From Actinomycetes bacterium (lineage in GTDB: Bacteria; Actinomycetota; Acidimicrobiia; Spongiisociales; UBA5794), in the NCBI GenBank assembly GCA_024275815.1, contig JAJRYI010000275.1:1-5241 (forward strand): a stretch of 5,241 nt of DNA, in the 5' to 3' direction. Each line of letters starts with the position of its first letter. The first letter of the stretch is position 1. Below, piece after piece: positions 1 through 5,241 of this stretch. The notes under the pieces were generated by a model. That model was given only the letters and a program-made list of their open reading frames with translations. It was not told the origin of the DNA and searched no databases. The position numbers and the translations under genes are program-made.

Positions 1-1
1 G

Positions 2-1573
2 TCCCGAGATGCCGACGAGGCCGACGGCAGGGAACTCGCTGAGGTCGAATCCAGACGCAGCAGGACAGCGGACCATGCGCGGCCCGAAGCGGCCGAACGT
101 CTCCGATCTGCCGGGCGGATGACCGCCAGGGAGAAGATCGCCTCACTGAGCGACGGGGATTCGTTCCACGAGTACGGCACCTTCGTCATCGCTGCCCAGC
201 GTGCTCGTCGATCCATCGACGAACTCATCGACCGTACCCCTGCCGACGGACTCGTCACCGGGATCGCATCGGTCAACGGTGACCGGTTCTCTCCGAGTAG
301 CTCGCTCGTCGCCATCCTGGCGTACGACACGACCGTCCTGGCTGGCACCCAGGGCGTGATGAACCACAAGAAGACGGACCGGCTGCTCGCTATGGCACTC
401 GAGAGACGGCTGCCCGTCGTGCTGTTCGCAGACGGCGGTGGCGGCCGGCCCGGCGACACGGAAACCATCACCAAGACGGGACTCGACGTCCCCACCTTCG
501 CCACGTTCGCCCGACTGTCGGGATCCGTTCCGCTGATCGGCGTCGTCTCGGGGTACTGCTTTGCGGGGAACGCGATTCTTGCAGGGATGTGCGACGTCAT
601 CGTTGCGACACGACGGGCACACATCGGAGCGGGTGGGCCCGCCATGATCGAGGGAGGCGGCCTCGGTGTTGTAGCGCCCGATGAGATCGGCCCGGTGGAG
701 GTCCAGTATCCGAACGGGGTGATCGACGTCCTCGTCGAGGATGATCGATCCGCGATAGAGGCCGTCAAAGCGTACCTATCGTACTTCCAGGGACCGGTGA
801 CGACGTGGGAGACGCCCGACCAGGCGTCGCTGCGCTCTGCAGTACCGGCGAACCGGCGACGTGTCTATGACGTGCGATCGATCATCTCGACACTCACAGA
901 CGCGGGTTCCGTCATGGAACTTCGCGGAGCGTTCGGCAGGTCCCTCATCACCGCTCTTGCAAGGGTCGAGGGGGTTCCCGTCGGGGTCATTGCGAACGAC
1001 CCGAGCTGCGGTGGCGGAGCGATCGATGCAGATGCTGGAGACAAGGGGGCACGCTTCCTCCAGATCTGTGACACCTTCGGCATCCCGGTCCTGTCTCTCG
1101 TCGACACCCCGGGAATCATGGTCGGTCCCGACTCAGAACGGGAGGCAACGGTGCGTCACGCCTCACGGCTGTTCGTAGCAGGCGCCAATGCTCATGTCCC
1201 CATCATGGCCGTGGTCACGCGACGCGGGTACGGCCTCGGGGCGATGGCCATGGTTGGAGGAGGCTTCAAGGAGAGTGTCTTCACCATCGCCTGGCCGACC
1301 GCGACCCTTGGGCCGATGGGCCTCGAAGGAGCCGTACATCTCGGCTACCGCCGCGAACTCGACGCGATCGAGGATCCCGATGAGCGAGAGAGACAGTACG
1401 ACCAACTCGTCGCCTCGGCGTACGAAGACGGCAAGGCCTTGAACGCTGCGACCTGGTTCGACGTCGACGAGGTCATCGATCCCGTCGATACCAGATCGTG
1501 GGTAGCGACGATCCTGAAAACCATCAGCCGCGAACGAACCTGGGGCCAACGACCCTACGTCGACACCTGGTAA
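2..1573 (+). CDS. Acyl-CoA carboxylase, carboxyltransferase region (5' partial; probably the C-terminal part of a single-chain BC-BCCP-CT carboxylase)
   Basis: Transfers CO2 from carboxybiotin to an acyl-CoA in the cytoplasm, giving a malonyl-CoA-type product. Counting from the Met at 119: an N-terminal family segment TAREKI...GSF-like (SDGDSFHEYG, 11-20), YDTTVLAGTQG (69-79), GGGGRPGD (106-113), SGYCFAGNA (144-152), IEGGGLGV (177-184), then the C-terminal crotonase-like half with VDTPG (328-332), RGYGLGAMAM (369-378), AWPTATLGPMGLEGA (391-405) and a closing EVIDPVDTR (451-459). Both halves and the glycine-rich CoA/biotin loops are present, so the transferase looks intact. The frame is open from base 2 with no ATG, GTG or TTG before 119. 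The residues before 119 (ending ARPEAAERLRSAGR) match the usual stretch ahead of this motif, so the true start lies outside the window. From memory of the family, wording such as ADGLVTGIASVNGD and GGGGRPGDT resembles long-chain acyl-CoA carboxylases that carry biotin carboxylase and biotin-carrier domains upstream. A separate AccD/PccB-like subunit remains possible. The acyl substrate cannot be told. Confidence 0.9.
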   Translation, partial: SRDADEADGRELAEVESRRSRTADHARPEAAERLRSAGRMTAREKIASLSDGDSFHEYGTFVIAAQRARRSIDELIDRTPADGLVTGIASVNGDRFSPSSSLVAILAYDTTVLAGTQGVMNHKKTDRLLAMALERRLPVVLFADGGGGRPGDTETITKTGLDVPTFATFARLSGSVPLIGVVSGYCFAGNAILAGMCDVIVATRRAHIGAGGPAMIEGGGLGVVAPDEIGPVEVQYPNGVIDVLVEDDRSAIEAVKAYLSYFQGPVTTWETPDQASLRSAVPANRRRVYDVRSIISTLTDAGSVMELRGAFGRSLITALARVEGVPVGVIANDPSCGGGAIDADAGDKGARFLQICDTFGIPVLSLVDTPGIMVGPDSEREATVRHASRLFVAGANAHVPIMAVVTRRGYGLGAMAMVGGGFKESVFTIAWPTATLGPMGLEGAVHLGYRRELDAIEDPDERERQYDQLVASAYEDGKALNAATWFDVDEVIDPVDTRSWVATILKTISRERTWGQRPYVDTW

Positions 1574-1602
1574 CGATCACCAGGCCCCGAACTATGGGGT
1601 CT
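1566..1602. terminator. Possible overlapping hairpins at the convergent gene junction
   Basis: The stops of the carboxylase (1573, plus) and psuG (1592, minus) are only 18 nt apart. Two inverted repeats lie here: CCTGGT (1566-1571) with ACCAGG (1579-1584), a 6-bp stem with a 7-nt loop; and AGGCCCC (1582-1588) with GGGGTCT (1596-1602), a 7-bp stem with one G-T pair and a 7-nt loop. They share bases 1582-1584, so only one can form fully at a time. Neither strand has a clear T-run afterwards, so this is a weak candidate for bidirectional termination, as is common in high-GC genomes. Confidence 0.35.
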
Positions 1603-2497
1603 TGCTCATCGCAACGGCGACGAGGGCAGCGACTCGCGCGTTGTTCTCGGAGAGCGCGAGGTTCACAGGTATGTTCCGCCCGTCGAGCGCTTTAGAGATC
1701 TCAGCGAGAACGAACGGCGTGACCGCTGCACCGGAGATCCCGGCTGTACGGGCCCGGTCGAGAGCATCGCTCATCGCTCCCTGGATCGCTGAGGATGCAA
1801 GGGCATCGTCGGCAGGAACCGGTACAGCGAGCAGCACACCGCCACCCCAGGTGAACCGTTCAGCGACGAGTGTCGCCACTTCTCGTGGCGTGTCGAGTCG
1901 CAGCGGGACCGGCAGGCCACTCGAACGAGCGTAGAACATGGGGAACTCGTCACTCTGATACCCGATCACCGGAACGGACAGCATCTCGAGATGCTCGAGC
2001 GTCCCTGCAATGTCGAGGAACGCTTTCGCTCCCGCAGAGACCGTGAGTACCCGATGGCGGGCGATCGCCCCGAGATCTGCCGACACGTCCCCCGACTCCT
2101 GTGCGCCATGGTGCACCCCACCGATGCCGCCCGTTGCGAACACGGCGATGCCTGCTCTCTGGGCAATAGCGAGCGATGCCGACACCGTCGTTGCACCGAC
2201 CGACCATCGTTGGGCGATCGCCGCAGCGATGTCCCTTTCGGCGGTCTTCGTCGCCTCGCCCAGGATACGCTCGTACCCGGAGTCATCGAGTCCGACATGT
2301 ACGACTCCATCGAGGATCGCCGTGACTGCAGGCTCGGCACCTGCATCACGGACCGCAGCAAGCGTTCGGGCCAGCGCTTCTTCGTTCGCAGGTGAAGGCA
2401 GGCCGAGGTTCGAAAAGATCGTGCTCTCGAGGGCCACCACGGGACGCCCTCCCTGGAGCGCCTCGCTCACGGGCGCACTGATGGTCATGTTCGGCAT
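1592..2497 (-). CDS. psuG: Pseudouridine-5'-phosphate glycosidase
   Basis: Cleaves the C-C glycosidic bond of pseudouridine 5'-phosphate, reversibly giving uracil and ribose 5-phosphate; a cytoplasmic, metal-dependent enzyme of pseudouridine catabolism. With the preferred start it has 301 residues, close to the roughly 310 of E. coli PsuG. Visible family motifs: VVALEST (20-26, Glu24), GGIGGVHHG (123-131), GDVSAD (136-141, Asp141 as likely metal ligand), SAGAK (154-158, Lys158 as the Schiff-base lysine), GYQSDEFPMFY (179-189) and NIPVNLALSENNARVAALVAV-like C-terminus (275-295). The spacing of Glu24, Asp141 and Lys158 agrees with Glu31, Asp149 and Lys166 of the E. coli enzyme as I recall it. 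Start choice: the frame can begin at a TTG at 2524, but an AGGTGG abuts that codon directly, whereas the ATG at 2497 has GGAG six bases upstream. It follows the PfkB kinase by 38 nt on the same strand, which fits co-transcription. All key residues are present and no frameshift is seen. Confidence 0.96.
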   Translation of the reverse strand: MPNMTISAPVSEALQGGRPVVALESTIFSNLGLPSPANEEALARTLAAVRDAGAEPAVTAILDGVVHVGLDDSGYERILGEATKTAERDIAAAIAQRWSVGATTVSASLAIAQRAGIAVFATGGIGGVHHGAQESGDVSADLGAIARHRVLTVSAGAKAFLDIAGTLEHLEMLSVPVIGYQSDEFPMFYARSSGLPVPLRLDTPREVATLVAERFTWGGGVLLAVPVPADDALASSAIQGAMSDALDRARTAGISGAAVTPFVLAEISKALDGRNIPVNLALSENNARVAALVAVAMSKTP

Positions 2498-2510
2498 TGT
2501 GGGCTCCGTG
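2498..2510 (-). promoter_or_regulatory. Ribosome binding site that decides the psuG start
   Basis: Read on the minus strand, GGAG (2507-2504) is followed by the 6-nt spacer CCCACA and then the ATG at 2497. This favours the ATG over the in-frame TTG at 2524, where the purine-rich AGGTGG has no spacer, and over the ATG at 2488, which has no such motif. Confidence 0.6.
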
Positions 2511-2535
2511 TCTGGTCGATCCAACCACCTCGAGG

Positions 2536-3384
2536 TTACGGGGAGTAGCGGGTGAGCACTTCCGCAGCGAGACGGTGGCCCGCTGTGATGGCATCTTCGA
2601 TGTCGATGCCTGCCATGCGCGCCACGATGAAGCCTGCAGCGAACGCGTCGCCCGCACCGGTGGTGTCACGCACGTCCTGAACGGTGAACGCCGGCACGGT
2701 TGCGATGAGTCGCCCACCGCTGTAGGCAACGGCCGGATGTCCTCCGTCCTTGATGATCGTGAGATCGACCCCCTCAGCTCCCCTGGTGTCCGTCATAGCG
2801 AGGACCTGGCCTTCGTCCGCGTTGGAGAACAGCACGTCGGGCTTCAACGCATCGACCATGGCCGAGAACCGCTCGATGCCGAACTCCTCGATGATCGCCA
2901 CCGATGATGCGTCGATACTGACCTTTCCCCCGGCTCTCTGTACCGTGCGAATCGCTGCCCGGCTCGTCGTTCCCAGCGGTTCGACGACCAGTGAGTAGGA
3001 GGGAACGTGCAGCCAGGTGATGCCGGCGAGGTCGGCATCGTCGATCGAGTCGAGTTCCACTGCCGCTGCTCGGTCGGGGAGCATCGAACGCTCCCCTCCG
3101 GGGTGGACGAGGACCACGATCGTCCCGGTCCTCCCCTGCTGTTGCACACGGGCATCGACACCTGCGATCGCAAGGTCACCGATCAGAGATCTGCCGATCG
3201 CATCCGTTCCGACCCGGCCGATGAAGCGAACACCGGTACCGGTGTTCGCGGCAGCGACAGCGACGTTGGCGGCGCTTCCGCCTCGCCTCCGGTGGATCTG
3301 CACAGCGGTATCTGTACCCGTCGCGATGTCACCGGACAGCCACACCACGACATCTTCGACGACGTCACCGAGACAGCAGAGCAC
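2536..3384 (-). CDS. PfkB-family carbohydrate/nucleoside kinase, probable pseudouridine kinase
   Basis: An ATP-dependent kinase of the ribokinase/PfkB fold; from its position beside psuG it probably phosphorylates pseudouridine to pseudouridine 5'-phosphate (psuK role), but the substrate is inferred from context only. With the preferred start it has 282 residues. Visible: first strand LCCLGDVVEDVVVWL (2-16), glycine-rich substrate motif GGSAANVAVAAANTG (35-49), NADEG (188-192, the place of the usual N-x-x-E metal motif), IIKDGG (210-215), and the PfkB signature DTTGAGDAFAAGF (240-252) with catalytic base Asp246. Start choice: the longest frame begins with GTG at 3453, which would overlap the upstream gene by 32 nt, adds 23 Ser/Arg/Pro-rich residues and has no Shine-Dalgarno. 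The GTG at 3384 puts the GD motif near the N-terminus as is usual, with a weak AGG seven bases upstream. Alternatives are ribokinase or another nucleoside kinase. The stop is 38 nt before the psuG ATG. Confidence 0.9.
   Translation of the reverse strand: MLCCLGDVVEDVVVWLSGDIATGTDTAVQIHRRRGGSAANVAVAAANTGTGVRFIGRVGTDAIGRSLIGDLAIAGVDARVQQQGRTGTIVVLVHPGGERSMLPDRAAAVELDSIDDADLAGITWLHVPSYSLVVEPLGTTSRAAIRTVQRAGGKVSIDASSVAIIEEFGIERFSAMVDALKPDVLFSNADEGQVLAMTDTRGAEGVDLTIIKDGGHPAVAYSGGRLIATVPAFTVQDVRDTTGAGDAFAAGFIVARMAGIDIEDAITAGHRLAAEVLTRYSP
3226..3249. repeat. Perfect 24-bp palindrome inside the kinase gene
   Basis: The half-site GCGAACACCGGT (3226-3237) is followed at once by its exact reverse complement (3238-3249), with no loop; the symmetry breaks at 3225/3250. 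On the minus strand it encodes ANTGTGVR just after the glycine-rich substrate motif of the kinase. The repeated ACC GGT codons contribute to it, so it may be a coincidence of coding and GC bias rather than a binding site. Confidence 0.9.
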
Positions 3385-3421
3385 CGGTTGGCCTATACAC
3401 AGGGGGCGGGACGGCGCTGCA

Positions 3422-3706
3422 CTACGCGACGATCGCGGTGTCGGGTTCGACACTGCGAGATCTGCGTCGACGGCGGATCAGCACGACCGCGACGGTTCCA
3501 CCGACGACCGCCAGTCCACCGACGATGAGAACGGCTCTCGAGATTCGCCTGGCCTTCACCACAAGCTCACCTGCGGTCTCGACGAACTCTTCAGCCAGCA
3601 CTGCTATCTCGTCGGCTCGCTCCAGGTTCTCCTGGACGAACTCGAGACCCCGTTGAATCTGATCAACCGAGCTCGGTGCATACTCGATGGTCTCAGCAGC
3701 TGTCAT
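3422..3706 (-). CDS. Small single-pass membrane protein of unknown function
   Basis: I do not recognise a named family. The 94-residue protein has a short N-terminal stretch, an acidic, probably helical segment rich in Glu and hydrophobic residues (about 15-50, LEFVQENLERADEIAVLAEE), a basic patch KARRISR (51-57), one clear transmembrane segment (about 58-77, rich in Val, Gly, Leu), then RRRRRSR (78-84) and a short polar tail. No signal peptidase site or catalytic motif is seen. Basic residues lie on both sides of the membrane segment, so topology is uncertain. Start choice: the frame runs back to a GTG at 3811, but the ATG at 3706 has GGGGA five bases upstream, and the longer form would read through the hairpin and an un-protein-like Pro/Gly/Arg stretch. 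It lies 37 nt before the preferred kinase start and may be co-transcribed with the kinase and psuG. Its codon use looks like that of its neighbours. Confidence 0.75.
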   Translation of the reverse strand: MTAAETIEYAPSSVDQIQRGLEFVQENLERADEIAVLAEEFVETAGELVVKARRISRAVLIVGGLAVVGGTVAVVLIRRRRRSRSVEPDTAIVA

Positions 3707-3717
3707 CGTCGTCCCCA
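3707..3717 (-). promoter_or_regulatory. Ribosome binding site of the small membrane protein
   Basis: On the minus strand GGGGA (3716-3712) precedes the ATG at 3706 with the 5-nt spacer CGACG. This supports the short 94-residue form over the 129-residue form starting at the GTG at 3811. Confidence 0.5.
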
Positions 3718-3776
3718 CATGTCGGCTATGTCGTCCCTGTGATGGTACCTGCAGCGGCCAACCGAGAGCCAGACGA

Positions 3777-3813
3777 GTGTTGGGGGTGAGCCCGGTCGGA
3801 CCCGCCCCCACAC
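3777..3813 (-). terminator. GC-rich hairpin after the nuclease gene, possible terminator
   Basis: GTGT-T-GGGGG (3777-3786) pairs with CCCCCACAC (3805-3813), a 9-bp stem with one bulged T and an 18-nt loop, starting 16 nt past the nuclease stop codon. No T-run follows on the minus strand, so it is not a classic intrinsic terminator, but GC-rich hairpins in this position often act as 3' ends in high-GC bacteria. It would separate the nuclease from the downstream small gene. I saw no convincing promoter in the rest of the 3707-3829 gap. Confidence 0.4.
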
Positions 3814-3829
3814 TCGCCCCTGTGGACGA

Positions 3830-5241
3830 TCAGTCGTCGTGCTTGTCGTCCTTCTTCTTGTCCTTGCCGTGACCGTTGCCATGGCCACCGTCATGGTCGT
3901 CATCGTGGCCCTTGTCGAGATCGAGGCCGATCACGACCGGGTCATGGTCCGACGCCCGGAACTGATCGGGTGTGAAGTATCGAGCTTCGTACGGGATCAC
4001 CCGACTATCGCTGCTCTTGTACGCATCCCAGTCGGGAAGGCGAGGCTCGTCGGCGTTGACGTGCCACACCTTGGTCTTGGTCACCTGGTCTGCCATCGCG
4101 TCCGTTGCAAGCGCATGGTCGATGAGACCACGGCCAACCCACGGGAAGGCGAACGATGCGAAGAAGTTGTAGGAGTACGGGTTCTTGTCGTACTTCGACA
4201 CCAGGTTGACGAGTTCCTTCTCGAGCGTTCTGACCGGGTCCTCTCGCAGGTACGAGTTGAGGTCACCGACCACGAGCACGTCTGGATCTCCCGTCGTCGC
4301 AACGAGATCGTCGACGAACTCGAGCACGGTCTCGGCCTGCCACACCCGTGTTCCGTTGCAGTTGCCCTGGCCGTTCGGGTCGAACGGGTCTCCGATCGAC
4401 GAACACGACGAACCTTTCGACTTGAAGTGGTTCACCATGATCGTGAAGATCTCCCCGTCCGCATCGAACGTCTGGGCTACCGGTGGCCGTCCGATCGGGT
4501 CGTCCTTGCCGGGCCGTACCGTGTCGAACGCGTCGTCCTTGATCGTGATCGGGTCACCGACCGGCTCGACGGAGCCCGAGCGGTAGATGATCTCGTTACG
4601 GATCGGGTACGAGTTGTAGTAGACGGTTCCGTCACTCAACCGTGGCTCACCCATCCACACCCAGTCACCTTCATCGTCTGCGTCGTTCAGCGCTGCAACG
4701 AGGGTGAGCACGGGCCTGTGCGTCGGGTCGTTCTCGATCTCTTGAACGGCGATGATGTCCGGATTCGTCCCGAGCAGCATCGCAACGAGCTTGTCCGTCT
4801 GCATCTGCAGCTCGGCGGGGTCGTCGGCACCACGACCACCGAGCGTCGTCCAGTAGTTGAGGATGTTGGCGGAGGTAACGACGAGATCACCGCCGACCTT
4901 CGGAGCCTTCGGGCGCTTGTTCTTCGTCTTTAACTCGACGTCACCAGCCGGCTGGATCCGGTACTGACCGTACGAGTAGTAGACGCCACCTTCGAGTTCC
5001 TTCACCTGATCGCCGAGGCGGATCGTCGTGCGATCTCCGAGATGTGGTGGTGGATCCATCCAACTCCAGGTCGACCCGTCGTCGAGGAGGAGCTTGCGTG
5101 CCATGTTCGCTGTTGCCAGGTCGCCTGCCGAGCCCGCCGGGTACTGGTTCGTTGGCTGTTCGATCACTTTGCCGTCGGTGAGCCAGATCTCACCGTACTT
5201 GTAGAGGTTGTAGGTGTCGGTGACCGTCAGCTTGTCGTCGA
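3830..5241 (-). CDS. ExeM/NucH-family extracellular endonuclease (5' partial)
   Basis: A secreted-type, metal-dependent DNase of the endonuclease/exonuclease/phosphatase (EEP) fold. The frame is open to the right edge. The GTG at 5167 is an internal valine: the 24 upstream codons give family-like sequence (TYNLYKYGEIWLTDGKVIEQPTNQY runs across it, shown here as TYNLYKYGEIW then LTDGKVIEQPT), so the true start and any signal peptide lie outside the window. Counting from that valine: a beta-rich lead region (1-90), then the EEP domain from VVTSANILNY (96-105), with VQEIEN (141-146, metal-binding Glu), VNHFKSKG (245-252), GDLNSY (301-306), GLIDHAL (347-353) and ASDHDPVV (405-412, catalytic His). 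Two cysteines (255 and 270) flank the loop GDPFDPNGQGN and probably form a disulphide, as expected outside the cell. All active-site motifs are intact. After residue 418 comes a 27-residue tail of Asp, His, Gly and Lys, with no sorting motif visible. Natural role is probably use of extracellular DNA or biofilm turnover; this is inferred. Confidence 0.93.
   Translation of the reverse strand, partial: DDKLTVTDTYNLYKYGEIWLTDGKVIEQPTNQYPAGSAGDLATANMARKLLLDDGSTWSWMDPPPHLGDRTTIRLGDQVKELEGGVYYSYGQYRIQPAGDVELKTKNKRPKAPKVGGDLVVTSANILNYWTTLGGRGADDPAELQMQTDKLVAMLLGTNPDIIAVQEIENDPTHRPVLTLVAALNDADDEGDWVWMGEPRLSDGTVYYNSYPIRNEIIYRSGSVEPVGDPITIKDDAFDTVRPGKDDPIGRPPVAQTFDADGEIFTIMVNHFKSKGSSCSSIGDPFDPNGQGNCNGTRVWQAETVLEFVDDLVATTGDPDVLVVGDLNSYLREDPVRTLEKELVNLVSKYDKNPYSYNFFASFAFPWVGRGLIDHALATDAMADQVTKTKVWHVNADEPRLPDWDAYKSSDSRVIPYEARYFTPDQFRASDHDPVVIGLDLDKGHDDDHDGGHGNGHGKDKKKDDKHDD

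Noticed and set aside
3385..3453. N-terminal extension of the kinase from a GTG at 3453
   Set aside because: It overlaps the upstream gene, lacks a Shine-Dalgarno and adds residues before the first strand of the fold that the family does not usually have. It cannot be fully excluded.
3017..3742. A 241-codon open frame on the plus strand opposite the kinase and small membrane gene
   Set aside because: It crosses two well-supported minus-strand genes and their gap, has low-complexity Arg/Ser/Thr/Pro content and shows no family motif.
3707..3811. N-terminal extension of the small membrane protein from a GTG at 3811
   Set aside because: It begins within the hairpin, has no ribosome binding site and adds a Pro/Gly/Arg stretch, whereas the ATG at 3706 has a well-spaced GGGGA.
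3707..3829. A sigma-70-type promoter ahead of the small membrane gene
   Set aside because: A TTGGCC is present on the minus strand, but no -10-like hexamer occurs at suitable spacing.
3839..4933. A 364-codon open frame on the plus strand opposite the nuclease gene
   Set aside because: It lies entirely antisense to the intact EEP nuclease; its product is rich in Arg and Val in a pattern typical of GC-rich shadow frames and has no recognisable motif.

Overview
The window is GC-rich with strong G/C preference at third codon positions, and its gene families (a single-chain-type acyl-CoA carboxylase transferase region, a PfkB kinase next to PsuG, and an ExeM/NucH-type nuclease) fit a high-GC actinobacterium. 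A lineage such as Acidimicrobiia is possible, but the sequence alone does not settle it.

Layout: (1) Plus strand, left edge to 1573: the carboxyltransferase part of an acyl-CoA carboxylase. The frame stays open to the left edge with no start codon before the ATG at 119, and the extra residues look like family sequence, so the gene is 5'-truncated by the window and the ATG at 119 is an internal methionine. (2) 1574-1591: a very short convergent junction with two overlapping hairpins. (3) Minus strand, from right to left: a secreted-type endonuclease of the ExeM/NucH family (right edge to 3830, 5'-truncated by the window), a 123-nt gap with a GC-rich hairpin, a small single-pass membrane protein (3706-3422), a PfkB-family sugar/nucleoside kinase (about 3384-2536), and pseudouridine-5'-phosphate glycosidase psuG (2497-1592). 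No RNA gene, mobile element or CRISPR array was seen.

How they work together: the kinase and PsuG are 38 nt apart on the same strand. They form the expected pseudouridine catabolic pair: the kinase makes pseudouridine 5'-phosphate and PsuG splits it to uracil and ribose 5-phosphate. The kinase's substrate is inferred from this context. The small membrane protein sits 37 nt upstream of the kinase's preferred start and may share its transcript; its function is unknown. The nuclease is on the same strand, but a hairpin separates it from these genes and it may be its own unit. The carboxylase converges on this group and belongs to a different transcript.

I see no clear evidence of a wholly new system. 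The points most worth a second look are a perfect 24-bp palindrome inside the kinase gene, the unknown small membrane protein tied to the pseudouridine pair, the charged His/Asp/Lys tail of the nuclease, and the two edge genes whose apparent starts are false.
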